Shown piece after piece: positions 1 through 10,573 of a stretch of DNA of 64,000 nucleotides. Source of the stretch: Mycobacterium uberis (GTDB lineage: Bacteria > Actinomycetota > Actinomycetes > Mycobacteriales > Mycobacteriaceae); assembly GCF_003408705.1 (NCBI RefSeq), contig NZ_QAYL01000006.1, positions 225,099 through 289,098 of the forward strand. Reading direction: 5' to 3'. Made by a program: the position numbers and the translations under genes. The notes under the pieces are model-generated. The model saw nothing but the letters and a program-made list of their open reading frames with translations, made no database searches and had not been told where the DNA came from. Position 1 is the first letter of the stretch; each line of letters opens with the position of its first letter.

Positions 1-572
1 AAATACCCTTCGGGCGAACTTAGCGGGATACCGATGGTCCGCGAATCCATCACGACGGTGCGTTCCTTCGACAATGCGGTGAACTTACCGATTGGCGTCG
101 GGCGGGTGGGTTTACCCATGGATGCCGGCATAGCGCGTAGCACCTCGCCGTTTCTGCTGACGGTGAAGGTGTGCGCGGACAGGCTGGCAACACCGAGTAA
201 CGCGTCACCGGTTTCGAAGCCCGTCGTTAGAGCTTGAAAACCGACTGATACATGCGTGTGAGCTGGCCAATACTTGGCTGGAACCCACTGCACGACCTTG
301 CCACCAAGCCACTCAAAGTGGCCGTTCATGTTGCTTGGCGCTGTGATGTGAATTGACTGTTCGGCGGCGATGCGGTCGGTTACCGGCGTGGTGAATGACA
401 CCACAATCGGATGCACCACGCCCACCACCGCACCATTAGCCGGTAGCACCGAAGCAACCTTGGGAGTCGGCTTAGGTGTCGGTACAGCGGCCATGCTAGG
501 GCTGCCCGATCTTGCCACGGTCATCAGAATGATAGTGGCTATAACAAATAGATGACGAACTGCTCGACGCAT
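1..572 (-). CDS. ldtA: L,D-transpeptidase LdtA, partial (C-terminus off the left edge)
   Basis: Reading the minus strand from an ATG at 572-570 gives an uninterrupted frame of about 190 codons that leaves the window. It starts with a basic, hydrophobic signal sequence (MRRAVRHLFVIATIILM), followed by an Ig-like region (SVLPANGAVVGVVHP, HFEWLGGKVVQWVP) and the start of a YkuD catalytic domain (FTVSRNGEVL, PASMGKPTRPTPIG, RTVVMDSRTIGIP). This matches M. tuberculosis LdtA (Rv0116c). Such enzymes make 3-3 cross-links in peptidoglycan on the outer side of the membrane. The catalytic Ser-His-Gly-Cys motif would lie beyond the edge, so activity cannot be judged here. The gene is divergent from oxyS, the same order as in M. 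tuberculosis. Confidence 0.93.
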   Translation of the reverse strand, partial: MRRAVRHLFVIATIILMTVARSGSPSMAAVPTPKPTPKVASVLPANGAVVGVVHPIVVSFTTPVTDRIAAEQSIHITAPSNMNGHFEWLGGKVVQWVPAKYWPAHTHVSVGFQALTTGFETGDALLGVASLSAHTFTVSRNGEVLRAMPASMGKPTRPTPIGKFTALSKERTVVMDSRTIGIPLSSPEGY

Positions 573-1051
573 GGTGTCCGCCCTTCAAGATGATGCGATA
601 AACACAACGATATTCTAGTTATCGTCTATCCAATACGGGTTTTAGCAAACGCTGATAAGTTTGCTTGGTAGCCACTGGTAGGCGGTCCCGGAATGGGGTG
701 CGGTGGATATGCACATTGCGTGGATAGACGCGCCAGACAATATTGGCTCGTGGCTTGCCGCTGAGTCATTGGCCAATGTTGTTGAACTGAAACACAAATT
801 TCTTCTGATTGGTAGTCTCTAACCGGTAACGGCATTCCTAAGCTTGGCCGACCCGGACTAGTAGAGTAGTGAAAATAGCAGCAAGACACCAGTATTCGTA
901 GCTTTAACATCGTCAACTATCCGCGTACATCAAGTTACCTCCTCAGTTGTTAACGGACTCGTTTGTGGTTGCTTTGATCGGGTAGATTGGCTGATCGGGT
1001 AGTGGCGCGTTAGCCTCAGCGGGATTGGTACCCAAAAGGGAGGAGGTGCGG
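573..1051. other. Divergent ldtA-oxyS intergenic region
   Basis: About 480 bases separate the start codons of ldtA (leftward) and oxyS (rightward). No frame here resembles a protein I recognise. It must hold the promoters of both genes, but I could not pick out convincing -10/-35 boxes or a LysR T-N11-A operator with confidence. Confidence 0.5.
1037..1046 (+). promoter_or_regulatory. Ribosome binding site that sets the oxyS start
   Basis: A strong purine-rich Shine-Dalgarno sequence (AGGGAGGAGG) lies 5 bases before a GTG at 1052. The longer frame opening with TTG at 1025 would place this site inside the coding sequence, so the GTG at 1052 is the better start. The resulting N-terminus (MLFRQLEYFVAV) is what the LysR family needs. 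Confidence 0.8.
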
Positions 1052-1984
1052 GTGCTCTTCCGTCAACTGGAATACTTCGTCGCGGTCGCTCAGGAACGAC
1101 ACTTTGCCAGAGCGGCCGAGCGGTGCTATGTCTCGCAACCCGCGCTATCATCCGCGATTGCCAAACTCGAACGCGAGCTGAATGTCACGCTGATCAATCG
1201 GGGACATAGCTTTGAGGGTCTAACGCCAGAAGGAGAGCGTCTGGTCGTGTGGGCTAAGCGGATTCTGGCCGAGCATGATGCATTCAAGGCCGAAGTGCAC
1301 ACGGTGCGGTCCGGGATCACTGGGACGCTTCGACTAGGAACAGTGCCTACCGCCTCAACGACGGCATCCCTGGTGCTTTCGGCCTTTTGTTCGGAGCACC
1401 CATTGGTGAAAGTGCAGATTCGTTCCCGATTACCTGTCACCGAGCTGCATCGACGGTTGGGTGACTTTGAGCTTGATGCTGTCATCGTGCATTCCGCACC
1501 TGACGACACCCACGACGTGGACCTGGTGCCACTTTATCATGAGCACTACGTGTTGGTATCGCCGTCAGATATGTTGCCGCCTGGAGCGTCGACGTTGACG
1601 TGGCCGGACGCCTCGCAGCTGCCGCTGGCGTTACTCACGCCCGACATGCGGGACCGCCAGCTGATTGATCGGGCCTTTGCAGGCCACGGAATCACTGTTA
1701 CCCCGCAAGTTGAAACCGACTCTGTTGCTTCGCTATTTGCCCAGGTGGCCACCGGAAACTGGGTATGCATCGTTCCGCATACCTGGCTGTGGACAACGCC
1801 GATGGGTGCAAAGATCCGTGCGGTCGAAATGGTCGGCCCTGTTCTTAAGGCCGATGTTGCACTCGCCACTAGCTCCGCCGGACCAGGCTCCCCGGTAGCC
1901 CGCGCGCTCGCCGCGTCTGCGAAGCAGCTTGTGTTGGACGAGTTCTTTGAAGCTCAATTAGCAGGAATCACTTGCCGGCGCTGA
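1052..1984 (+). CDS. oxyS: LysR-family transcriptional regulator OxyS
   Basis: A LysR-type regulator of 310 residues, the usual family length. Residues 1-60 form the winged helix-turn-helix (FRQLEYFVAVAQERHFARAAE, then SQPALSSAIAKLERELN). The rest is a periplasmic-binding-protein-like effector domain (GTLRLGTVPTAS, then ALLTPDMRDRQLID and QVETDSVASLFAQVATGNW). It matches M. tuberculosis OxyS (Rv0117), described in the literature as an oxidative-stress regulator affecting katG. The start is the GTG with the strong ribosome binding site; the upstream TTG was rejected. It stands alone and divergent from ldtA. Its downstream neighbours oxcA and fadD7 are both decayed, yet this frame has no lesion. 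Confidence 0.92.
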   Translation: MLFRQLEYFVAVAQERHFARAAERCYVSQPALSSAIAKLERELNVTLINRGHSFEGLTPEGERLVVWAKRILAEHDAFKAEVHTVRSGITGTLRLGTVPTASTTASLVLSAFCSEHPLVKVQIRSRLPVTELHRRLGDFELDAVIVHSAPDDTHDVDLVPLYHEHYVLVSPSDMLPPGASTLTWPDASQLPLALLTPDMRDRQLIDRAFAGHGITVTPQVETDSVASLFAQVATGNWVCIVPHTWLWTTPMGAKIRAVEMVGPVLKADVALATSSAGPGSPVARALAASAKQLVLDEFFEAQLAGITCRR

Positions 1985-2118
1985 CCGGTGTTAAGGCGCT
2001 CATGGGATTGAGGCTGGCTAAAGTATCCGCTCTCCACCCTCGCGGTTGGTGTCGAGTTCGCAGTCAACGATCAATGGTCTATATAGATGCGATCGCTTCA
2101 GTCAGTGCTGACCGCAGT

Positions 2119-3110
2119 TTACAAGGTGTTAAGATGTGACGTCCTCTGCTTTTGAGGGTTTTTGCTATCAAGTCGTGGCACGCTGGCATTTAGCACCTTG
2201 GGTGCCGCGGTAGTCCGCGGAGTCGAGACGGGGATCTCGTCGCCGCGGTAGACGTTGACATTTTTGAGGATGACTAAGGTTACCGGCAATAGGTAGCGGA
2301 TGATGGTTGCAATTTCCATGCTGCCGAAGCTAAAAGCACTACTGCCTTCGATAAATGGCAATCAGCTTGCCGGTTTCGACCACGACGGCGACAGCGTAGC
2401 TCATATACAAATATTCCTCCCCCAGGTTCCCGTGTCGAGCTGGAGCCGAGGCGCTTCCATTTCGGTGGTAATGCGAGCAGGGTTGAGTGTATTAGCGTCT
2501 TCCTTGACCACATAAATGTCCGGGTTAACGTGCAGAACAGAGCGAATGATGTCCAGCGCGTTGTAGAAATGCATTGGACGAGAATCGACGACCAGCCACT
2601 GGCGCAGCTTAGCGTCGTCGGCTGCTTTGCGGTCGGCTAGCTTGTTAGTCCAGTCCATGGTAGCGACGATCCGATGTGTAGCCACACCGTCGAGTAGTGC
2701 TGGCATTACCAAGTCAACGTCGTCGCCCAGCGGCGCCACGATCGGCCAGCTATTGTTGAACTCCGTCGGTGCGATATCGACCTTACTAAGTTTAGCATTG
2801 GCAGATCATTGCAGTTACTTGCCGTAGCCAAAAAGCTAGTTCAGACAGGCTCCGACTAGCAAGATGGCATCTGTGCGTGCAAGGGCAAGCAAGCGCACGG
2901 CGGCAACGGACTGAGGGCCCGGGTCGGGCAATAGCTCTTTGGCTATCGACATCGGCAGGAAAAGAATTCCAGTTGTTTCGACAAAGTCCCGAATCACGTT
3001 GTCTTAATTGTGTGTAAGTTGTGTCTTCGCCGAGTATAATCAGCTGCTGTTGAGCCTGCGTGAGTATGTCCAGCACGCGATTCACCGCTTCTGGCGCCGG
3101 CAGTTTACGA
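2119..3110 (-). pseudogene. oxcA: Oxalyl-CoA decarboxylase relic
   Basis: Minus-strand fragments in several frames match the C-terminal two thirds of OxcA (Rv0118c family, a thiamine-diphosphate enzyme). In gene order they are VLDILTQAQQQLIILGEDT (about 3085-3010), a run with NPDIYVVKEDANTLNPAR and LQLDTGTWG (2739-2401), and MEIATIIRYLLPVTLVILKN followed by VYRGDE (2361-2119). The last segment is the cofactor-binding part. At least three frameshifts separate them, and the first roughly 190 residues of a normal OxcA are missing. The relic runs directly into the divergent fadD7 relic, which has also lost its N-terminus. Confidence 0.85.
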
Positions 3111-3219
3111 AGCGCGGAATTGACGACCCGTCAGTTACGTAAGCTGTGCCCGGAGCCGCCATGGCCTAAGTTGTGGTATGTTCTTACTCCTGATATGGCG
3201 CTAGCGTTGCGTAAAAGGT

Positions 3220-3823
3220 TCTCCGTGTGACGGCATGACCGAGAAGCTATTCAGCAGGCTATCACCACGGGTGTCGAGCAGCTTGGCCAAGGCGAAAGCT
3301 TTGTTGCAACAAGGGAGCTCTTCAGTCAGTTGATTTGGTGCCCAGATTCACATCGTTGGATCCTCCGGGTAGTACCCTCAGATGCCGTCGAGAGGGTCTG
3401 GTTGCGTGGCCCCACTTTGGTGTGGGTATCTGAGTGATCCGGCTATAACCGCCGTTAACTTCACCCACAGATGGCTGCATACCGGTGATCTGAGGATCCA
3501 AGATCGGATCAAGGGACTCATAAACCGCTTTGGCGAGAAGATCTCGCTAAAGCGCGTTGGCCAGTCATCCCAACGTTTTAGAGGTGGAGGCATTTGGTGA
3601 TCCAGACAAGATATACGGGGAAACAGTGGCTGCAGTGATTGTTCCTCGCAAGTCCATCGCACCGACTCTAGCGGAGTTTGCGGTGTTCTGTCGTGATAGG
3701 CTAGTAGCACTTCGAAGTGCCCACCAGCTTTCAGGATGCGAGCGCGCTGCTGCACACCGCTATAAGATTCACTCGACCGACGTGCTGTGGCCAAACAGTG
3801 TGCTTAGCGGGATGAAGCTGTGA
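3220..3823 (+). pseudogene. fadD7: Fatty-acyl-CoA/AMP ligase FadD7 relic
   Basis: Pieces of an adenylate-forming ligase C-terminal half lie in shifting frames: GAQIHIVGSSG then a stop; VERVWLRGPTLV; FTHRWLHTGDL then RIKGLINRFGEKIS; and SHPNVLEVEAFGDPDKIYGE then TVAAVIVPRKS. These match the region after the P-loop of FadD7 (Rv0119), including the TGDL and GEKIS motifs of the hinge and C-terminal domain. The N-terminal half is absent and frameshifts occur around 3400, 3560 and 3710. No product is expected. Confidence 0.85.
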
Positions 3824-3849
3824 AGACCCAGTCATGTTCGAAGCCACAC

Positions 3850-4288
3850 TTCTTTACGCTGCCCGTGCGTCCGAATCGCCAATACGGCACAGCTGGGCCA
3901 GCGTGGCCACAGCTGCGATCGCCAATACTCCGATCATGCCTTACAGGGCGAATTGTACCGTTTGTCCGCTTGTCTGGCGAATATGGAAAGCGGCTATCAA
4001 AGCGACCTCAACTACCGACGCCGCAAGGGTATAGATCAGGGTTTAGCCGAGTTCTTTGTGAATCCGTAGGGCAACGGACGGGCCAAGCCGAGGCTCTAAG
4101 CTATAGACCCCGCGCGGGTGGTCAATGGGGTCCAGATAATGGCGCCGACGGCTAGCACCAGGACCAGCCAGATCAGTCGCCATCGCGCTAAGGTTCACAG
4201 CGCGCAGAGGATCGCCAAGATTGCTGTTAGCGGACCCAAAGCGACGAAGAAGTGATTGAGCACTATGTGGATGGGAGAGTCCGTTGAC
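3850..4288 (-). pseudogene. DUF2231-like small membrane protein relic
   Basis: On the minus strand a start-like MLAVNGLSHP shifts by one base into IVLNHFFVALGPLTAILAIL, then a stop, then RWRLIWLVLVLAVGA, TLIYTLAASVVEVALIAAFH, and finally IGVLAIAAVATLAQL. This is four hydrophobic segments in the pattern of DUF2231-type membrane proteins, which I recognise from other mycobacteria next to fusA2-like genes but do not recall from M. tuberculosis at this place. The lesions are one frameshift after the N-terminal decapeptide and at least two nonsense codons. The function of the family is not established. Confidence 0.6.
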
Positions 4289-4324
4289 CGCCAGCATAGG
4301 ACTTCTGCATTAGCGTCTGAACAG

Positions 4325-6320
4325 TAGGTTGCACTCTAGCCCCTGCGGATTCCAGCATCGATTTATAGCGGGTGAATGACGCGATGCCATGTGCGCATGA
4401 GTACAAATCGATTGGTTATCGGGTAAGCTTGACTTGAGGGATTTGGGCTTTTACTACTGCGATTTTGTTGACCTACGGCAGCAGTGCCGAACACCCGGCC
4501 GTGGCGACTCGACAGGTCACCCTTCACCGCACCGATAAAACCATCGAGTATCTGGGCCGAGATTTCGTCGATCGGATTGAGCAAGGTTACCTTCGCCGCA
4601 GCTATCGTCTCCAGAATATCAACGCACTTGCCATCTGAAAAACGAAGTCCGAAGAGTCGACCCTGTGAGCCTTGCCGTCGAGCAGAGCGACCTCGGCTGT
4701 CGACCACCGGATAGCCGGCTTGCACCCCCTTTTTTCCATCTAAGCACAAACGTCCTTTTCCACGCTGGGATGAACTGTCGTGGCACCGTATCGCCTAGCT
4801 GTACTTGTCAAGGGAATTCAAACCCAGAGCCCTGATGACGCCATAGCTGTTGGCCAACGCATTGAGCGCGATGCGATTCCGGCGTGCGCTTCGCCCATGC
4901 GACCACAGCACAACCCGGCGCGTCTCTTGGGTTCTGTTGTGATCCGCAATTTCGGATCTAAGGCAGTCAACCCATCCCAGTCCGACCGCCAGCTTGTTTT
5001 CGTCGATCTTGGCGTGCGCTTGAGTGGCGACCGGCAGCGGCGACTGAAGTATTGTACAGGGTTTCAGCACCAAGGGCTCGGCCTTGTCCGAGAATGTGCC
5101 GCCGGTTTCGGCTCGGCTCAGTTTGCTGATTGCGCAGATGTCGCCCGCCACCACCGCGGGTGTGGGATGCTACTGCTTACCAAATGAGAACGATGCGTTT
5201 ATCTTTTGTCATGGTCGGGGTGTATCGCATTTGCCCCGTTGGTCTCCCCGAAAAACGACGCAAAATGGCCTGATACGTGGACCGTCGTGTCGGGTCTGAT
5301 GGCCCCCGGAAAGCACCCAGACCAGAGTTGACCCTATTTGACGTAAAGGTCTGCCATCGTATTAAACACCTCTGCGGGTAACTGTGCGTTAGCGTCGCAG
5401 GCCAACTCGACATGTGGAGCGTCCCGCGGCGTGAAGACCTCTGGCATCGAATATTCCATCGGAGATGGGAATCTGCGAGTAACGATTTCGAGCAATTTCT
5501 ATGGTACCGACACCGGTGTTACTACACATTGGGATTACCGGGAAGAACGAATCTCGGGCAACCGCTCTTTAAAGGTCGTCGATGAATACCGATTCATTAT
5601 CGGTCTAGCCGTCAAGATAACATTCCATCCGCGACTCACTCTCAGATTCCTCCTCAGATTCCTTCAATCAGGGTGCCGCGCACTTGCTCGATCCGATTGA
5701 CGTCCGACGATTCGAGGGCGTGCGTTGTTCGGCTGCCATCGGTGTAGTGATAACGAGTCTATGACAACAATCCGATAAAGTCGTCTCCGTTCGACGGGTA
5801 AAGCGGTAAAATTGTTGTAGTCTAAAATTGTTGTAGTAAAATGTTTTTGTACGGTAAGCAGTGCTTCTTGGTAGTTCGCTCGGGCCTGGTTGCGCTTGGT
5901 GACTACCGCCGCGCAGAGCATCTCGACCTTGCTGGCTTCTTGCCAGAGCGACTTGGTCGGTTCGTCGACGCCCTGGCTTGTTGAGATGATAAACAGCGCG
6001 CAATCCGTGGCTAGTAACCCGGCCCGCAGCTCGTCGACAAAATCAGTGCATCCGAGCATGTCGACGAGGTTGCCTAAATCCCGTCGTGTGGCAGAGAAGC
6101 TAAGATAATTCCCACTAATCGCTGCTGCCGGGTCTCGGCATCATTGTAGTTGCAGACCGTTTGGTCGTTCACGGCGATATTTAATCTAAACACTACGCCG
6201 GCCGTGAGCAGTAGGGCCTAGACGAGGGTGGTCTTAACTTGTTTCGAATGATCCGGCTAGAACCACATTGTGAATGTCGCCGGTGCTGTTCGCGGTGGGA
6301 GCGACCCTCGCGTCCCGGGA
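4325..6320 (-). pseudogene. fusA2: Elongation factor G-like protein FusA2 relic
   Basis: Minus-strand segments can be followed from end to end. They are the N-terminal GTPase region (NVVLAGSFETS, replacing the P-loop; CTDFVDELRAGLLATDCALF; DEPTKSLWQEASKVEML), the middle (VAGDICAISKLSRAETGG, SDKAEPLVLKPCTI, AHAKIDENKLAVGLG) and the C-terminus (GYPVVDSRG, LLNPIDEISAQI, GDLSSRHGRVFG, ending near YKSMLESAGARV). These match M. tuberculosis FusA2 (Rv0120c), a non-essential EF-G paralogue. The P-loop lysine motif is destroyed, there are many stops and frameshifts, and a 16-bp tandem duplication sits at 5807-5836. Confidence 0.88.
5807..5836. repeat. 16-bp tandem duplication inside the fusA2 relic
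   Basis: The 14-mer TAAAATTGTTGTAG occurs at 5807-5820 and again at 5823-5836, a period of 16. Because 16 is not a multiple of three, the duplication shifts the fusA2 reading frame, so it is one of its lesions or arose after inactivation. Confidence 0.9.
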
Positions 6321-6925
6321 CGCATTCACCCTGATTTCTCTAGTTCCCCAGGTTCACTTCGCGCACCGCAAGCGGGTATGTCTGCGGCCCGCAGGATATG
6401 GTAAGTGACTTTTCCCCAACGGCTGTCCAATCACAAGGCCGAAGACTGGGCACATAATTGCGTTGGGCCTTAGCAAGTGGCTTGCGTGTGTAGCATTGGG
6501 TCAGCTCGGCGTACCAGCTGCCCTAGTGGCGCACGACAAACATTCTTCAACGGAATCAATTGTTACTAAGCATCTTTGGCGCTAAGCAGTCATTATTCGG
6601 TATGTATTACCACGCCGTCCCGGTGGATCATGGCAACACCGTCGACGTGGATCTAACACAACTGTGTAGAATCTTCGACATAATGATCAACGAGCAGGCT
6701 TACCTGTGGATTGTTCTCGATGCTGGTTAAGTACCCCAGTCATTGCGTTGTCGTCGGCTTCGCATCAACAGCTGGTGTATATCATATTGCAACTTACTGT
6801 AAAGACGACTGGCATCAGATACGATATTCTCTCGCGTGTGCCTGTGGTCAGTTGTCTTACTTGGGATTGAGTGAGTCTGACCTTCGGGTTGAATTATCGC
6901 ATTGTTTAGGCGCGCGGTAGGTTAG
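6321..6925. other. Gene-free stretch between fusA2 and SnoaL-like relics
   Basis: About 600 bases. Comparison with M. tuberculosis would place Rv0121c to Rv0124 (including a PE_PGRS gene) near here, but no frame on either strand gives a stretch I can assign. The open frame at 6711-6920 has no family features. Treat it as fully decayed sequence. Confidence 0.45.
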
Positions 6926-7362
6926 TTGAGTGCGGGCAGAGATGCGCATTGCAGATTTCCTCTATCGTTATGCCGAACCTATCAACAGTGGTTATCTGGC
7001 GGGGCGGCCGTCCTCTTCGAGCAGGCTAGTATCAGCATCGGCGCCGACGACACAGTCGATTCCTGCCGGTTGCTGGCTATCTGGAAGTCGTTGATCGTGC
7101 TTTATCCCGATGGCGTACCACGAGCCAAACACGTGGTTGGCAATCCGGTCATTGAGGGCAACGAGGACGCTTGCATTGCGACCTGCCGTAGCCACTACAC
7201 CGTGTGGCAATAGTATTGAGGAGTTTACGCTGCAGGTATCGTCACCGGCCAATACCACGACCACTTTGAGCGGGTCGACAACAAGTGGCGGTATTCCTAC
7301 CGCGATCTCACCTTTATCGACATGTCCAGCGACGTCAGCTATCACCTCGCGTAACCCCATTA
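6926..7362 (+). pseudogene. SnoaL-like (NTF2-fold) protein relic
   Basis: Plus-strand pieces assemble into an NTF2-fold protein of about 140 residues: MRIADFLYRYAEPINSGYLAG, a frameshift, AAVLFEQASISIGADDTVD, LIVLYPDGVPRAKHVVGNPV, IEGNEDACIATCRSHYTVWQ, two nonsense codons, then GQYHDHFERVDNKWRYSYRD and LTFIDMSSDVSYHLA. The pattern KHVV-NP-I, CRS-YTV, GRYHDRFERVDG-WRF is typical of SnoaL_4-type proteins. The substrate is unknown. The opposite strand (7360-6992) carries a 122-codon open frame that is only a shadow. Confidence 0.7.
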
Positions 7363-7562
7363 CGTTGGTCCTGCGGATCTTCTGTCAGGGACCTTGGCAA
7401 TCCGGAAGCGTCCTCGACGGCCGGAGCGATATACCAAATATGTCGCTGACAGCAATCTGCTTGATAGCAATCTGCATTAGCTTGATGTACACAAAGTCGT
7501 GCCACCCAGACCCAAAGGCTGGGACAATTTCTGGTTCTTAGCTGGATGCAGGAGGTTACGGG

Positions 7563-8633
7563 ATGAGCAAACGACTCCACCGTTCACTCTGGTGGTCATG
7601 GTTGGTCAGCGTGCTGGCCACGTTGCCGCTAGGTCTGGTCCTGGTCTCGGCGCCGGCGTCCGCTACACCGTCTGGACTGCCCACTCTGGTGCTCGACTGG
7701 CTCAGCGACCGACCACCCTTGCCGCCCAATCCCGGTGCGATGGTTGCGCCGCAGGTGGTCAACATCAGCACTAAATTCGGGTACAACAACGCGGTGGGAG
7801 CCGGAACGGGAATCGTTATCGATCCCAGCGGTTTCGTACTGACCAATAATCACGTGATCTCGGGTGCTACCGCTATCAGTGCGTTCGATGTCGGAAACGG
7901 CAAAACCTACGGTGTCGACGTGGTCGGCTACGATCGCACTCAGGATGTTGCGGTGCTACAACTTCGTGATGCGAACAATCTGCCCACCGCCATTATCGAT
8001 GGCGACGTGGTTATCGGCGAACCAATCGTGGCCCTAGGCAACACGGGTGGCCAGGGTGGGCAGCCCAGTGTGTTGCGGGGTCGTGTCGTCGCCCTTAACC
8101 AGACCGTCCAAGCATTTGATGCCCTGACCGGTGCCCAAGAGACGTTGTCTGGGCTGATCCAGATCGACGCTCCGATCAAACCCGGCGACTCGGGTGGACC
8201 CGTAGTCAACAGCGACGGTCAGGTGGTCGGTATGAACACTGCTGCTACCGATAACTATAAGATGTTGGGCGGGCAGGGTTTCGCCATTCCAATCGGTCGG
8301 GCGATGAGGATTGTCGGTGCCATCCGGTCTGGTGCCGGGTCGAAAACTATACACATCGGCCCGACGGCCTTTTTCGGTCTGGGCGTTGTCGATAACAACG
8401 GCAATGGGGTACGGGTTGTGCGTGTGGTCGAGACCGGTCCCGCCAGGGCGGCCGGGATCTCCGTGGGCGACTTCATCACCTCGGTCGACGGCGTCTCTGT
8501 CAACGGGGCTACCACGATGGCGGATGTGCTCGTGCCACATCACCCCGGGGACACCGTCGTGGTGAACTATCACGTTGCTGGAGGCAGTAACCGCACCGCG
8601 AATGTGACGTTGGCGGAAGGACCTCCAGCCTGA
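7563..8633 (+). CDS. pepA: Secreted trypsin-like serine protease with PDZ domain, PepA
   Basis: A protein of 356 residues matching M. tuberculosis PepA (Rv0125), the protein behind the Mtb32A antigen. Residues 1-34 form a signal peptide (hydrophobic [15 protein letters not shown], then an APASA-type cleavage region). The chymotrypsin-fold catalytic triad is intact: His97 in LTNNHV, Asp128 in [10 protein letters not shown] and Ser210 in [14 protein letters not shown] domain covers about 265-350 ([19 protein letters not shown]). The protein is HtrA-like and acts outside the membrane. A ribosome binding site (GGAGG) is present before the ATG. treS follows after 109 bases on the same strand, so they may be co-transcribed. 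Confidence 0.96.
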   Translation: MSKRLHRSLWWSWLVSVLATLPLGLVLVSAPASATPSGLPTLVLDWLSDRPPLPPNPGAMVAPQVVNISTKFGYNNAVGAGTGIVIDPSGFVLTNNHVISGATAISAFDVGNGKTYGVDVVGYDRTQDVAVLQLRDANNLPTAIIDGDVVIGEPIVALGNTGGQGGQPSVLRGRVVALNQTVQAFDALTGAQETLSGLIQIDAPIKPGDSGGPVVNSDGQVVGMNTAATDNYKMLGGQGFAIPIGRAMRIVGAIRSGAGSKTIHIGPTAFFGLGVVDNNGNGVRVVRVVETGPARAAGISVGDFITSVDGVSVNGATTMADVLVPHHPGDTVVVNYHVAGGSNRTANVTLAEGPPA

Positions 8634-8742
8634 TATCCAGTTGGATACTGATTGTTGGTCAGCCAATTCGTTTGGAGCAGCGCCTGATCTCAGACCTGAT
8701 TCCCGGTGTCCTTCCTCGGGTACCCATGGCATCGTGGGTTTG

Positions 8743-10524
8743 ATGAACGACGCAGTCCATACCGTTGAGGCTGGCGAGCACGATCCCACGAGAGGCAGTC
8801 ACGTCGAAGGGGGTGTGGTCGAGCATCCGCGTGTCGAGGACTTTGGTAACGCAGTCACACTGCCTGCCGATCCAACCTGGTTCAAGTATGCTGTCTTCTA
8901 CGAGGTGTTGGTACGGGCGTTCTATGACGCTAGCGCCGATGGTTCTGGAGATCTGCGAGGACTCATAGACCGTCTGGATTACTTGCAATGGCTTGGTATC
9001 GACTGCATTTGGCTGCCGCCGTTCTATGATTCGCCGTTGCGTGATGGTGGTTATGATATCCGAGACTTCTATAAGGTGCTGCCAGAGTTCGGGACCGTCG
9101 ACGATTTCGTCGCATTGGTGGACGCCGCGCACAGGCGGGGTATCCGGGTTATCACTGATCTGGTGATGAATCACACTTCTGAATCGCATCCATGGTTTCA
9201 GGAGTCTCGCCGCGATCCTGACGGGCCGTACGGCGACTACTACGTGTGGAGCGACACCAGCGAGAAATACGCTGAAGCCCGAATCATCTTCGTCGACAGC
9301 GAAGAGTCGAACTGGACGTTCGACCCGGTCCGCCGCCAGTTCTACTGGCATCGGTTCTTCTCCCACCAACCGGATCTGAACTACGACAACATGGGCGTGC
9401 AAGAGGCGATGATCAATGTTCTACGCTTTTGGCTCGGCCTAGGTATCGACGGGTTTCGACTAGACGCAGTTCCCTACCTCTTCGAGCGTGAAGGCACCAA
9501 TTGCGAGAACTTGCCTGAGACGCACGCTTTTCTCAAGCGTGTCCGCAAAGTGGTCGACGAAGAATTCCCGGGACGGGTATTGCTGGCCGAGGCTAATCAG
9601 TGGCCAGGAGACGTGGTTGCGTACTTCGGCGACGCCAGCACCGGGGGTAACGAATGCCACATGGCGTTTCACTTCCCGCTGATGCCGCGCATCTTCATGG
9701 CGGTGCGCCGGGAGTCGCGATTCCCGATCTCGGAGATCATTGCCCAGACACCGCCTATCCCGGAGATGGCTCAGTGGGGGATTTTCCTGCGCAATCACGA
9801 CGAGTTGACACTGGAGATGGTTGCCGATGAAGAACGCGACTACATGTATGCCGAGTATGCCAAAGATCCACGGATGAAGGCGAATGTCGGAATCCGGCGC
9901 CGACTGGCGCCACTGCTGGACAACGACCGTAACCAAATCGAGCTGTTTACCGCGCTACTGTTGTCGTTGCCCGGTTCGCCCGTTCTCTATTACGGCGACG
10001 AAATCGGCATGGGTGACGTCATCTGGCTCGGTGACCGCGACGGCGTACGGACTCCGATGCAGTGGACACCGGACCGTAACGCCGGCTTCTCTACGGCTAA
10101 CCCGGGTCGGCTATATCTGCCGCCTAGCCAGGATCCGGTCTACGGCTACCAGGCTGTCAACGTGGAGGCGCAACGCGACACCTCCACGTCGCTGCTCAAC
10201 TTCACCCGTACCATGTTGGCGGTTCGTCGACGGCACGGCGCCTTTGCCGTTGGGACTTTCCAGGAGTTAGGTGGCTCGAACCCGTCCGTACTGGCTTTCA
10301 TACGTCAAACACCTGGTGATCGAGACACTGTGCTGTGCGTCAATAACTTATCGCGATTCCCGCAACCCATAGAACTGAACCTGCAGTATTGGAACGGCTA
10401 CACGCCGGTCGAACTGACCGGGCAGGTGAAGTTTCCGCGCATCGGTCACCTGCCTTATCTGCTGACACTGCCGGGACACGGGTTCTACTGGTTTCAGTTG
10501 TCTGCACACGAGGAGAACGCATGA
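8743..10524 (+). CDS. treS: Trehalose synthase / maltose alpha-D-glucosyltransferase TreS
   Basis: A GH13 enzyme that interconverts maltose and trehalose and feeds maltose to maltokinase for GlgE-dependent alpha-glucan synthesis in the cytoplasm. The ATG at 8743 ([11 protein letters not shown]) matches the family N-terminus; an upstream in-frame TTG at 8641 would add 34 residues unlike TreS. The product is 593 residues. Catalytic residues are present: nucleophile Asp241 in DGFRLDAV, acid/base Glu283 in LLAEANQ and transition-state Asp353 in RNHDEL. The C-terminus stops at QLSAHEENA, a little shorter than M. tuberculosis TreS (601 residues as I recall). The maltokinase gene follows after 49 bases. 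Confidence 0.97.
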   Translation: MNDAVHTVEAGEHDPTRGSHVEGGVVEHPRVEDFGNAVTLPADPTWFKYAVFYEVLVRAFYDASADGSGDLRGLIDRLDYLQWLGIDCIWLPPFYDSPLRDGGYDIRDFYKVLPEFGTVDDFVALVDAAHRRGIRVITDLVMNHTSESHPWFQESRRDPDGPYGDYYVWSDTSEKYAEARIIFVDSEESNWTFDPVRRQFYWHRFFSHQPDLNYDNMGVQEAMINVLRFWLGLGIDGFRLDAVPYLFEREGTNCENLPETHAFLKRVRKVVDEEFPGRVLLAEANQWPGDVVAYFGDASTGGNECHMAFHFPLMPRIFMAVRRESRFPISEIIAQTPPIPEMAQWGIFLRNHDELTLEMVADEERDYMYAEYAKDPRMKANVGIRRRLAPLLDNDRNQIELFTALLLSLPGSPVLYYGDEIGMGDVIWLGDRDGVRTPMQWTPDRNAGFSTANPGRLYLPPSQDPVYGYQAVNVEAQRDTSTSLLNFTRTMLAVRRRHGAFAVGTFQELGGSNPSVLAFIRQTPGDRDTVLCVNNLSRFPQPIELNLQYWNGYTPVELTGQVKFPRIGHLPYLLTLPGHGFYWFQLSAHEENA

Positions 10525-10573
10525 TCCGCGCCGGCGACGATGCAGAGCGAAGTGATGAGGAGGAGCGACGCCG

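Noticed and set aside
6992..7360. Minus-strand 122-codon frame with protein-like hydrophobic runs
   Set aside because: The plus strand over the same bases carries the SnoaL-like motifs in shifting frames, so the minus frame is its shadow.
8034..8789. 251-codon minus-strand open frame
   Set aside because: It is antisense to pepA and the treS leader, with the arginine/histidine-rich composition of a shadow frame; the plus-strand products are complete known families.
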